Positions 17,710 through 25,593 of a stretch of DNA of 64,000 nucleotides are shown here, piece by piece. The stretch is taken from assembly GCF_030244015.1 (NCBI RefSeq), contig NZ_JASSYX010000001.1:1488001-1552000 (forward strand). Direction: 5' to 3'. This stretch comes from Pedobacter ginsengisoli. Its GTDB lineage: Bacteria; Bacteroidota; Bacteroidia; Sphingobacteriales; Sphingobacteriaceae. The notes below the pieces were generated by a model. It saw nothing but the letters and a program-made list of their open reading frames with translations. It did no database searches and was not told the DNA's origin. Positions within the stretch are counted from its first letter, which is position 1; every line of letters starts with the position of its first letter. Position numbers and translations under genes: made by a program.

Positions 17710-18366
17710 ATGTTAAAGCTCGTATTGTTTTGGATATTATTGTTTAACGCGGTCGCTTATGGCCAATCTAAAGATGATTTAGATAGGCATGTGCAACGCT
17801 TAAATTTAGTCTACACACCTGTAAAGGACTATGAAGAAGTAGCTGTCTCTTATCCGGAGGATAACTTTGTTCCCCGTAGCAATAGCGGAATTTTAAATGG
17901 ATTTATGTATAAGATAAAGCCAATAAAAGATGATGTGATTATTGTTTTTAGTTTCTTTGATACGGATACTGCGGGTAAAAATTTCAGTTCGGCTTATGAA
18001 TATTCAGAAGACAATCATATAGTGAAAATGAACTATTTGATCGACAATAGAGAACTTTTTCTCGAAGAGGATGGAAAAGTAACTGAATTAAAGAGAGATA
18101 GTACTTTTGATTCAGGAAAAGTAAAGCTTTTTGCGGGCAAAGAATTAAAAAAGTATGGGGCCGATGATGCAGGGATTATTGACGTTCCGGTTGACAGACC
18201 ATATCGCGGAAAATATAATAAACTGAAAGTCTTTTTTATGTATAAGAAAGGTGAAGGCGAAGTTTATAAGTATTATTTTTATAATGACGAGACCTCTATC
18301 GATAAATATATAAAGGATACTGAATATGTGCTCACTTTCAAAAATTATTCCGCATTTAACCGTTAG
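17710..18366 (+). CDS. Secreted hypothetical protein
   Basis: A 218-residue protein with a signal peptide (residues 1-18, cleavage after AYGQ) and a beta-rich, lysine- and tyrosine-rich mature part (VFFMYKKGEGEVYKYYF near the end). I do not recognise the family. No lipobox. It is monocistronic, with 164 bases upstream and 186 downstream, and no clear terminator was found. Confidence 0.7.
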   Translation: MLKLVLFWILLFNAVAYGQSKDDLDRHVQRLNLVYTPVKDYEEVAVSYPEDNFVPRSNSGILNGFMYKIKPIKDDVIIVFSFFDTDTAGKNFSSAYEYSEDNHIVKMNYLIDNRELFLEEDGKVTELKRDSTFDSGKVKLFAGKELKKYGADDAGIIDVPVDRPYRGKYNKLKVFFMYKKGEGEVYKYYFYNDETSIDKYIKDTEYVLTFKNYSAFNR

Positions 18367-18552
18367 CTGTAGCACAAGATCACTTCTTTGGCCTGTAATA
18401 AGGTATGACCTTTTTTCTGTCGCAGTGGCGTAGGTAATCAGGGAACAGGGGGTAGTTTGTATTTATTTACAAAGTTTACATTTTTATTTACAATCCTGAT
18501 TGCCTGGGTTGAAACTTATCCGGGTAATTTCGCTTAATCAAATTAAAAGGAC

Positions 18553-19089
18553 ATGAAAAATAAAAGAAACGTTTTATACAGTCTGACTCTTTTGTTGACT
18601 GTAGCAGCTTGTTTAACTGTAGTGGCTCAGCTAAAAGATAACGCTCATCGCGCTGGCTTTTCTGGTGAATGGAAATTAAACAAGTCGAAAAGTGAACTTG
18701 CGGGAAGGTTTCCTGTGTGCATATTCGGGGAAGGTGACCGTATGTTTTCTAATACAATGAAAATAACTGAAAATAAAGATTTTCTGACTGTACAGGTAAC
18801 AAGTTCATCGCCTGAATGGCCGCCGGTTAAAACACAGGAGAAACTGATTTTTGACGGGAAAAAAAGGGAGGCTACTGTTTTCGGCCATCCAAGGGAAGAG
18901 TCTACTGCAATGTGGTCAGATAATGGCCAAACGATGATTGTGAACTCTCTTAAATCCTTCTATACAAAAGGTAGCGCACCGGATGTTAAAGTAAAAGAGG
19001 TTTGGAAGTTGATCAATGATGGTAACTCGATCGCTGTTCTGGTCAGCGCCGGCGATGATATAAGGAAACTGGTGTATGATAGAATATAG
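18553..19089 (+). CDS. Secreted lipocalin-like hypothetical protein
   Basis: A 178-residue protein with an N-terminal signal segment (about 1-26) and a mature part that begins FSGEWKLNKSKSEL, the pattern of secreted lipocalin-like or META-like proteins in which a tryptophan-containing GxW motif opens a barrel. The rest alternates short strands (LTVQVTSSSPEW, EKLIFDGKKREATVFG, VKEVWKLINDGNSIAVLVS). Ligand and role are unknown. It is monocistronic. Confidence 0.7.
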   Translation: MKNKRNVLYSLTLLLTVAACLTVVAQLKDNAHRAGFSGEWKLNKSKSELAGRFPVCIFGEGDRMFSNTMKITENKDFLTVQVTSSSPEWPPVKTQEKLIFDGKKREATVFGHPREESTAMWSDNGQTMIVNSLKSFYTKGSAPDVKVKEVWKLINDGNSIAVLVSAGDDIRKLVYDRI

Positions 19090-19241
19090 AGGTTGCTGGA
19101 AGCAGGATAGCTGAGAAAGGATTTGTTCCAAAGAAGGGGAATAATAAATTTTCCTTATCACTGTTCCCGGTCATTATTTATCCGCTTACTTAATATATTT
19201 GCTGTATAGCGGGATGGATAAGAGGTGTCGTAATACTTAAA

Positions 19242-19385
19242 CTACCAGTAATAAAGAATCAGTAATGCTGCCAGTATCAAAATGTATAGCGGCCACTTTT
19301 TGAGGTCAAATAACGTATCGTATAATACTTGTTTTTCTGTAATCTGGTTTAACCAGTACTTTGTATCTCTTTCGGGTTTTTTCAT
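19242..19385 (-). CDS. Small membrane protein (47 aa)
   Basis: A short reverse-strand gene: an N-terminal hydrophilic half (MKKPERDTKYWLNQITEKQV) followed by one hydrophobic helix (WPLYILILAALLILYYW) that ends at the stop codon, i.e. a cytoplasmic N-terminus and a tail anchor. Codon use is normal for the region and it fills an otherwise empty 423-base gap. No family recognised; it may be a small regulator of a membrane protein. Confidence 0.5.
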   Translation of the reverse strand: MKKPERDTKYWLNQITEKQVLYDTLFDLKKWPLYILILAALLILYYW

Positions 19386-19512
19386 GTGCAAATTTTCAGG
19401 ATGATAACGGGTGTCTTACAGGCAAGTTACTAAATATATTTAATTGATTGACCGTTATCAGACATCAAAATCGAATTTGTAACTCTCCCGGAAATCTAAC
19501 ATAAACTCCCTG

Positions 19513-19845
19513 TTATTTAGCTTTCTTAGGCTTTTTAGGTTTCGGATCGGGCAGCTCATTGACCGTGACTTTAATCAGGTCGGAAATCCACTGATGGTCT
19601 TCCAATTCGTCCTGAATTAAGAAATACGACTTTGCCCCGGGAAACGGCGACGCTAAGTTTGGGTTTCCGATAAATGCCCTGCCTGCCTCGGTTGGTTTGA
19701 TCAATAACCGGTTGTCGCATACTAAGGCAAAAATTCTTACCCCGGCATATAAGCCGTATTCTCCAAACATTCTTTTATAGGTGATTCCCACAGGGTGATG
19801 GATCTGGTCGACGATAAAGTCTATATATTTTTGATCGGTTGCCAT
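19513..19845 (-). CDS. TfoX/Sxy N-terminal-domain protein
   Basis: A 110-residue stand-alone TfoX_N domain (YIDFIVDQIHHP, then TYKRMFGEYGLYAG and the strand RIFALVCDNRLLIKPT) with a lysine/proline-rich tail (PDPKPKKPKKAK). In gammaproteobacteria the domain is part of the competence regulator Sxy; in Bacteroidota single-domain forms are common and of unknown role. The ATG at 19845 is preferred to one at 19902 because homology begins there. Confidence 0.85.
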   Translation of the reverse strand: MATDQKYIDFIVDQIHHPVGITYKRMFGEYGLYAGVRIFALVCDNRLLIKPTEAGRAFIGNPNLASPFPGAKSYFLIQDELEDHQWISDLIKVTVNELPDPKPKKPKKAK

Positions 19846-20000
19846 TGTGTGGTTATTTGCTGATGTAAATTTATGCAATTTTCCTATGGAATATTCCCTC
19901 ATTTAAGATTCCCTATTATCAAAATTTTGATTAATGTTTCAAATTATTGAGTTATATTATTGTTTTTTGAAATATAAATTAATCATTATTTAATATTTAT

Positions 20001-20032
20001 TTTGTTATTGTGTATTTTAGGATTTATATTTG
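20001..20032 (+). promoter_or_regulatory. Promoter of the Rpn-like nuclease gene
   Basis: TTTG at 20001-20004 and TATATTTG at 20025-20032 with a 20-base spacer form a near-perfect Bacteroidota promoter. Transcription would start about 20038, giving a leader of only about a dozen bases before the ATG at 20050. The flanking sequence is very AT-rich. Confidence 0.6.
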
Positions 20033-20049
20033 GTGAAAATCAGATGTAA

Positions 20050-21021
20050 ATGCTAGAAGAACTGACTGTTGAGGAGCCGATCGTTGAACTGAAGAGAAAG
20101 CCCAATTATAAGAAGCAACCTAAACGTGATGATGAATTATGGAAGGGAATTCTTGAAGACGTGTTTGAGGATTTCCTGAGGTTCTTTTTCCCGGATGCCG
20201 ACGAGATTTTTAATATGGAGGGAAAGTTTAGTTTCATGGATAAGGAATTTAACAGGCTTTTTCCACCGGAGGAGAATGGTGTAGGAGTTCGTTATGTGGA
20301 CAAACTGGTCAAGGTACATTTGAAAGCGGGTGGAAGCAGGTTTATCCTGGTTCATATCGAGGTTCAGGGGCAAAAAGGAGTTGAAGATCTGGGGTCGAGA
20401 ATGTTCAGGTATTTTTACAGGGCCAAAGACAAGCACAATGTATCCATTACAGCATTTGCAATCCTGATTGATGAAGTTAAAAGTTATCATCCCAAAATAT
20501 ATAGGGAAGAGTATCTGGGTACCAAGCTCAGCTACGAGTTCAATACTTACAAATTCCTGGATCAGGATGAACAGGAATTGCGAGAAAACCCTAATCCATT
20601 TGCAGTGGTCGCTTTGGTGGTATTGCTCGCATTAAAAAATAAAAATGTTGACGATGAGGCTTTAAAACAGATCAAGCTTGATCTGACTAAAGAGCTGATA
20701 AAAAGAAAGGTAAGTAAGTCCAAACACATTAAAATTATGGACTTTCTTGCGTATTATGTGAATTTCCAAAATCCAGAAATGATGATTAGATTTGAAGAAG
20801 AAGTTGAACAATTAACCGGCAGGACCACACCTATGGGAGTCAGGGAAATATTAATAGATAGAGCTAAAAATGAGGGGCTTGAAAGAGGCCGTCAGGAAGA
20901 ACGGGCTAAAGCGGAGGATGAGAAGAGAGAATTGGCCCGTGAAATGTTAGCTGATGGGACTCCAATCGATCAGGTTATAAAATATACCCGGCTGTCTAAA
21001 GAAGAGATCGAAGCATTGTAG
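20050..21021 (+). CDS. Rpn-family PD-(D/E)XK nuclease
   Basis: A 323-residue protein of the Rpn/transposase_31-like nuclease group. The PD-(D/E)XK core is visible as D84 in RYVDKLVKV and E104-x-Q106 in LVHIEVQGQ, followed by the family's FRYFYRAKDKH and helical middle. Rpn proteins cut DNA, promote recombination and act in phage defence (family knowledge). The C-terminal segment from about residue 262 (MGVREILIDRAKNEG...) starts with an in-frame ATG at 20833 and is repeated twice as separate genes just downstream. It has its own promoter; the region is AT-rich compared with its neighbours. Confidence 0.85.
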   Translation: MLEELTVEEPIVELKRKPNYKKQPKRDDELWKGILEDVFEDFLRFFFPDADEIFNMEGKFSFMDKEFNRLFPPEENGVGVRYVDKLVKVHLKAGGSRFILVHIEVQGQKGVEDLGSRMFRYFYRAKDKHNVSITAFAILIDEVKSYHPKIYREEYLGTKLSYEFNTYKFLDQDEQELRENPNPFAVVALVVLLALKNKNVDDEALKQIKLDLTKELIKRKVSKSKHIKIMDFLAYYVNFQNPEMMIRFEEEVEQLTGRTTPMGVREILIDRAKNEGLERGRQEERAKAEDEKRELAREMLADGTPIDQVIKYTRLSKEEIEAL

Positions 21022-21032
21022 GTTATCTCACA

Positions 21033-21233
21033 ATGGGAGTCAAGGAAATATTACTGGATAGAGCTAAAAATGAGGGGCTTGAAAGAGGCCGTCAGGAAGA
21101 ACGGGCTAAAGCGGAGGATGAGAAGAGAGAATTGGCATTTGAAATGGCCCGAAATTTTAAAAACCTGGGTATATCTATTGGTGATATCTCCAAGGGAACA
21201 GGGTTGAGTCCACAGGAAATTGAAGCATTGTAG
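21033..21233 (+). CDS. Free-standing Rpn tail protein 1
   Basis: A 66-residue protein, a copy of the C-terminal tail of the preceding nuclease with its own ATG 11 bases after the nuclease stop. Residues 1-36 are almost identical to the nuclease tail (GLERGRQEERAKAEDEKREL); the end differs (NLGISIGDISKGTGLSPQEI). The charged helix followed by a small helix-turn-helix-like end matches the short intragenic antitoxin forms known for enterobacterial Rpn proteins. It could be a free antitoxin, a store of alternative tails, or a duplication by-product. Confidence 0.65.
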   Translation: MGVKEILLDRAKNEGLERGRQEERAKAEDEKRELAFEMARNFKNLGISIGDISKGTGLSPQEIEAL

Positions 21234-21244
21234 GTCATCTCACA

Positions 21245-21445
21245 ATGGGAGTCAAGGAAATATTACTGGATAGAGCTAAAAATGAAGGGCTCGAAAGAGG
21301 CCGTCAGGAAGAACGGGCCAAAGTGGAGGATGAGAAAAAAGAATTGGCGCGTGAAATAGCCCGTGAAATGTTAGCTGATGGGACTCCAATCGATCAGGTT
21401 ATAAAGTATACTCGGATGTCTAAAGAAGAGATAGAATCATTATAA
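21245..21445 (+). CDS. Free-standing Rpn tail protein 2
   Basis: A second 66-residue tail copy, 11 bases after the first. Its end (ADGTPIDQVIKYTRMSKEEI) matches the tail of the full nuclease, so it would be the cognate short form if tails pair with themselves. It carries a four-residue duplication (AREIAREM) compared with the nuclease. The reading frame stays open in phase beyond its TAA to 21592, encoding an unrelated GC-richer fragment. Confidence 0.65.
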   Translation: MGVKEILLDRAKNEGLERGRQEERAKVEDEKKELAREIAREMLADGTPIDQVIKYTRMSKEEIESL

Positions 21446-21600
21446 GTCATCTTAAATTTTGACCGCCGTCACACTGTACTCGAGAAAACCGGAGATCTCC
21501 CAGCGGCAAAAATTTTTCTGCAGGCGCTGGAGGAGACTCCGGGGAATTATCTCGCCTATGACGGGCTGATGGTTTATGAATTATTGTGCTGAGTGAGGTA

Positions 21601-22929
21601 TTACCTGACTGGCTTAACGGCGCTGTAGCTTCCTTGTCCGTGAAACCAATTGGTGGCCTGGCCGGTAAGCCATAAATAATAGTCTGATTGCAGATTGTTT
21701 TCGATCCCGGTAAACTTGCCTGCACCGTTGAGCGGAACTTCATTTTCCCGGAGGGATTTAAATATGGCCGTTCCTTCATCGATTTCGTCAAACATAGCCA
21801 CATAAAGTGATTTTGCCCCGGATACCTTTGCGCCGGCAACCTGCTTCCACAGGAAATTGCCCTGATCCCTTGGTATGGAGTTGTACAGTGAGGGATCTTT
21901 TCTCAGGTTGCCCCATGTAAAGCCCGGGAAGACCAGCGGGACATAATCTATCTTGTTGTTCTTTGCCCATTGAACATCCCCTGCAAGGACTGTTCCTGCT
22001 ACCTGGGCATAGTTGTCTGAGCCATAACGTCCGACTGCCCATGGCATAATGATGTCTGACTGTTTAATCACATCGTGCAAAAGCTGGGAGTTTTCAGTAT
22101 CGTTGTTCAGTGTACGCCAGAAATAGGGAACTCCAAGCATTACCGAAACTTTCTTTTCTGGCCCTTTGACCCTGTTGAGTACCTGCTGGACATCTGCGAT
22201 GGTATATTTTCGGTTGTCGTTGAAGCCAACACCCCAGATGGTGAGGAGTGGTTTTTTGTTGTGCCTGATGTAGGTTGGATTTTCGACATTATCGAACAGC
22301 TTAAATTGTGCCTGTATTTCTGCCCAGTCACTCTCAAGAGCGGCCATGTCTGCACTGGTGCAGCCGCTAAGGTCGTACATCACGCCAATGGCCCTGCTGT
22401 ATTTTTTTGCAGCTTTTAGTGCGTTTGCAAGGACTTTGTTGAAATGCCGCTTGCCCTGAGGATTTGAATTTTTGATTTCTACTACAAAACGCTGCATAAA
22501 TACCCCGTCAAGTCCGTAGTCTTTCATCCATTTGAAGTGCAGGTCGACGCTTTCCTCATCGTACGGGCTGTATAAATAGGCCTGGTCGCCATTTGCAAAG
22601 TTAAATGGGCTGGGGTACTTTTTAGTGTATTCTGCCATGTCAGGCCAGAAGTCGACAGCAGCGCAACCTGGCTGAAATCCGCAGTCATTGCGGTAGTGAT
22701 ACCAGCCCCGGCCGGAATCGTCTCCTTCGGCCGCAAACCAGCCCTGGTAGCCTGCCATGACAAGGTTTGTATAGGAGGTGTACAGGCAGCCGGTTTCGTC
22801 ATAAACGGCCTCTTTGACCTCAGGTTTTGGGTTCACCACCTCTGGCTCCGGACTTGGGTTTTTACTTTTTGAGCAGGAGAGGACTGTTATAGTCAAAAGT
22901 AACAGGGATAATTTCTGGAGGTTCATCAT
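21601..22929 (-). CDS. GH71/GH99-like lipoprotein glycosidase
   Basis: Surface or periplasmic lipoprotein (lipobox VLSC, Cys about residue 19, then a Pro/Glu-rich linker) with a GH99/GH71-like TIM barrel: NLVMAGYQGWFAAEGD at the start, DYGLDGVFMQRFV, PLLTIWGVGFND and SLYVAMFDEIDEGTAIF near the end. GH99 enzymes are endo-alpha-mannosidases or endomannanases (family knowledge); the group here is often only loosely related, so the substrate is uncertain. It is the last gene of the minus-strand Sus operon, separated from DUF3823 by a strong hairpin. Confidence 0.85.
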   Translation of the reverse strand: MMNLQKLSLLLLTITVLSCSKSKNPSPEPEVVNPKPEVKEAVYDETGCLYTSYTNLVMAGYQGWFAAEGDDSGRGWYHYRNDCGFQPGCAAVDFWPDMAEYTKKYPSPFNFANGDQAYLYSPYDEESVDLHFKWMKDYGLDGVFMQRFVVEIKNSNPQGKRHFNKVLANALKAAKKYSRAIGVMYDLSGCTSADMAALESDWAEIQAQFKLFDNVENPTYIRHNKKPLLTIWGVGFNDNRKYTIADVQQVLNRVKGPEKKVSVMLGVPYFWRTLNNDTENSQLLHDVIKQSDIIMPWAVGRYGSDNYAQVAGTVLAGDVQWAKNNKIDYVPLVFPGFTWGNLRKDPSLYNSIPRDQGNFLWKQVAGAKVSGAKSLYVAMFDEIDEGTAIFKSLRENEVPLNGAGKFTGIENNLQSDYYLWLTGQATNWFHGQGSYSAVKPVR

Positions 22930-22949
22930 GTAGTCGTGTTATTTGTAAT

Positions 22950-22980
22950 GCAGTTCCCTTCCGATTGAGAAGGGAACTGC
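22950..22980 (-). promoter_or_regulatory. Strong intercistronic hairpin in the Sus operon
   Basis: Perfect 11-base arms GCAGTTCCCTT (22950-22960) and AAGGGAACTGC (22970-22980) with a nine-base loop, between the DUF3823 stop and the GH99-like start. There is no T run after it on the minus strand, so it looks like a processing or stabilising stem, or a partial attenuator lowering expression of the enzyme relative to SusC and SusD, rather than a terminator. Confidence 0.7.
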
Positions 22981-22996
22981 AGAAGTGGATGGATTG

Positions 22997-23689
22997 TTAT
23001 ATTCCGATGCGGACTGCGGCAGCATAATTGAGTTTGGCTTCCGGCGCATCCATTAGCGCGCCGATACGGAAATAGTATTGATTTCCTGGCTTAAGGATGC
23101 TGTTGTTTGAAGGCAAGTCAATCTCGAGCGTATATACTTCTGCCGGATCAGAGACTGCGTTTAGTTCACGCTCCGCGGCAACCTGTCTCATGGGTTCGCC
23201 CACCCTTGAATCGACATGTGCATAGAGCCCGATCTTCTTGATGTTGTTGATCAGGTTTTGCTGAAGTTTGAACGTTGCGATGATCTTCGTGCCGGTTTTT
23301 ACGATGTTCGCTTCTTTAATCCGGATGTAAGGGATCACTTCAAAATCAAGTTTCGCTTGTCCGCTGATCTTAAAGTCCTGTGGATCCACAGCAATGAAAT
23401 TACCCCTTACAGGTTGAATGGTGTAGGTATTTGCAAATAGCATGCTGTTTTCGTAGGTGCCGTCATTTTTGACAAGTAGGAACTGTGACGATACCGGGTC
23501 ATAGCCGTGCTCTTTGATTTCAATCTGGGTTCCACGGATAATATCCTGCTGTACCAGCTCTTTGGTTTCTGCATCTATGAACCTTCCGGAGAGCCCTGCA
23601 GCTGGTTTCTCAAAGTTGTCCAGCTTGCAGGCGGAGAGGGCGGAAAGCGCGAGGATGCTATATAAAACTAATATTCTGTTCTTATTCAT
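22997..23689 (-). CDS. DUF3823 lipoprotein
   Basis: A 230-residue lipoprotein (LSALSAC, Cys21) with the DUF3823 layout: an N-terminal carboxypeptidase-regulatory-like fold (LSGRFIDAETKELVQ, GTQIEIKEHGYDP) and a C-terminal fibronectin-like half (FRIGALMDAPEAKLNYA). Proteins of this family sit after susD in many Bacteroidota loci and probably act as extra surface glycan-binding proteins; this role is inferred from position. It starts 4 bases from the susD stop, so it is co-transcribed and probably coupled. Confidence 0.88.
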   Translation of the reverse strand: MNKNRILVLYSILALSALSACKLDNFEKPAAGLSGRFIDAETKELVQQDIIRGTQIEIKEHGYDPVSSQFLLVKNDGTYENSMLFANTYTIQPVRGNFIAVDPQDFKISGQAKLDFEVIPYIRIKEANIVKTGTKIIATFKLQQNLINNIKKIGLYAHVDSRVGEPMRQVAAERELNAVSDPAEVYTLEIDLPSNNSILKPGNQYYFRIGALMDAPEAKLNYAAAVRIGI

Positions 23690-23693
23690 AATT

Positions 23694-25589
23694 TTAATAC
23701 TGAGGGTTTTGTACTAGACCATTCGTTCCTATGCCGGGTATGTATCTGTAATAATTTCTGGTTTCAAAAGTCCTTGGGTTGGTATTTGGCACAACTACAC
23801 GAACGAAAATGTATTTGGTCTGAGGTAATGCGCGTAAGTCCTGAAGCGGCAATAACGTATGCATGCTGCGGTTATTGAACAGGGTATGGTATTCTCTTCT
23901 GCGGATCAGGTCCCAGAATCTTTTGTTTTCGAAGGCAAGTTCAACCCTTCTTTCCCGCTGAACATTTTCTGTTGTCAACGGTTCGTCTACGGTATGCCCG
24001 GCGCGCTTGCGTACATCGTTGAGCGCTTTGGCTGCTGCTGCACTGTTGCCTGATCCGCTTTCTGCTACTGCCTCCGCGTAGTTCAGCAAAATCTCAGCAT
24101 AACGAAATTCCATGAAATCATTAGTACTCTGGTTCCATCCGGCGACTACTGGTTTCTGCTGATTGAGGAACTTTTTGAAGGAAAACCCTGTTCTGGTGTT
24201 GTTTCCGCCATAGGTATCAAAACCTGAATATTGGGTCACATTAGCTGCGCCATAGGTATGGTAGGTTTGACCGCTGATGGTGATCTGATCTTTGGTGCGG
24301 ATCACAGCCTGACCGTCAGGTTTTACATAACCGGCCTGTATGATGATCGGTGTATTCTTCCAGGTTGTGCCGGGAAGGACTGCTGTACCCCATAAACGCG
24401 CATCTTTGTCCTTGAAGATTTCGTTGGGTGTATCGTATCTGCGGTAATTTTTATTCGGATCGTAGCCGTTGTAATCGCCTAATTGCCCGTCCTGGGTAGT
24501 GATGATGGGTGCGCTCTTACCTGGATCTGTATAGCTTTCGTAGGTGTCTGCCAGGTCAAGGGTCGGGTTCATCCGGCCCGGGTGTGGCCAGCCGTTTGCC
24601 AATTGCGCAGGCTGATACCAGATGTCATAATTGTGCCCGAGATTAGTGCCCGGCAATGCATATCCCTTAATCATGATCGCTTCTTCCGGCGCGCTGTTTG
24701 GGCTTTCGAAAAGGAGCCTGTAGTTTTCAGCTGCCTCTGACGGGCTGGCCGGGTTTGGCCGGAATAAACCGTACTGACCTGAACTCATGATGGCTTCTGA
24801 GGCCTTGATGCTGGCTTCATAATACCCTGCAGCCAGGCTCGCATCCAGACCGACGAATTTTTGGGTGACGGCATCACCTGTTAATGGCGCGCGGCTTCCA
24901 AATTTTGCCAGGGATGCAGCATGCAGTCCTGCTCTGGATTTTAACGCGTAGGCGGTATACTTGTTGGCCCGCCGTCCTTTATCTGTGCCCAAATTTTCAA
25001 TGGCCAGATCGCATTCCTGTAATACGAAGTCCCAGGTCTCTTTTTCTGTACTTCTGGGCACTTTCAGGGACTCAGGTGTGCCGTAAGGCTGTGAACCTTT
25101 AATGAGCGGGACGCCGCCATAACGCTTGGCCAGCGAAAAATAAGCATAAGCCCTGATGAATGCACTTTCTCCGATCAGCGCTTTTTTATCGGCTTCGTTT
25201 ATTGAAAGGGTAGGGATGACATCGATCATCAGGTTGACTTCCCTGATGAGTTTGTAGCCCTGTTCCCACCATTTGAAATCGTCATTGCCAATGAAGTCTC
25301 CGAATTCGGTGTGCATGGCCTCGTCTGTCACCATAGCGGGTGCAAAACCGCCGTTATTGGGGTCGCCGCTGTTGAAATTGATTCCTTGTCTGAAGAAGGT
25401 AAAGTCTTCGATTGGCAATTGGTAATAGAGATTGGCCATGTATACTTTTACACCTTCAGGATCGCTGAACAGCTGGTCTGCCTGTACTTTATCTGTCGGT
25501 TCCAGATCGAGTACGCGCTTGCAGCTCATCGGAATGATGGCAAGGGCAGCGAGCAGTAATATTATTGTTTTTTGGATTCTCATGATCAT
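23694..25589 (-). CDS. SusD/RagB-family lipoprotein
   Basis: A 631-residue substrate-binding partner of the adjacent SusC, lipobox IPMSC (Cys23). The N-terminal TPR-like helices contain ESAFIRAYAYFSLAKRYGGV, and the C-terminal hallmark is RERRVELAFENKRFWDLIRR. Two close starts exist (25589 and 25583); both give the same signal peptide. The spacing of 4 bases from susC shows a tight operon. It is longer than the SusD of the first locus and GC-richer. Confidence 0.94.
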   Translation of the reverse strand: MIMRIQKTIILLLAALAIIPMSCKRVLDLEPTDKVQADQLFSDPEGVKVYMANLYYQLPIEDFTFFRQGINFNSGDPNNGGFAPAMVTDEAMHTEFGDFIGNDDFKWWEQGYKLIREVNLMIDVIPTLSINEADKKALIGESAFIRAYAYFSLAKRYGGVPLIKGSQPYGTPESLKVPRSTEKETWDFVLQECDLAIENLGTDKGRRANKYTAYALKSRAGLHAASLAKFGSRAPLTGDAVTQKFVGLDASLAAGYYEASIKASEAIMSSGQYGLFRPNPASPSEAAENYRLLFESPNSAPEEAIMIKGYALPGTNLGHNYDIWYQPAQLANGWPHPGRMNPTLDLADTYESYTDPGKSAPIITTQDGQLGDYNGYDPNKNYRRYDTPNEIFKDKDARLWGTAVLPGTTWKNTPIIIQAGYVKPDGQAVIRTKDQITISGQTYHTYGAANVTQYSGFDTYGGNNTRTGFSFKKFLNQQKPVVAGWNQSTNDFMEFRYAEILLNYAEAVAESGSGNSAAAAKALNDVRKRAGHTVDEPLTTENVQRERRVELAFENKRFWDLIRRREYHTLFNNRSMHTLLPLQDLRALPQTKYIFVRVVVPNTNPRTFETRNYYRYIPGIGTNGLVQNPQY

Positions 25590-25593
25590 ATCT

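Larger units (their letters stand above)
20833..21445 (+). repeat. Three tandem copies of the nuclease C-terminal tail
   Basis: Three units begin with ATGGGAGTCA at 20833, 21033 and 21245 (200- and 212-base spacing). The first roughly 100 bases of each are nearly identical (GATAGAGCTAAAAATGA..., GAAAGAGGCCGTCAGGAAGA). The units then diverge: tails 1 and 3 end in ADGTPIDQVIKYTR(L/M)SKEEIE, tail 2 in LGISIGDISKGTGLSPQEIE. Copies 2 and 3 are preceded by CATCTCACA or TATCTCACA, and each unit lies in a different reading frame. Confidence 0.92.
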
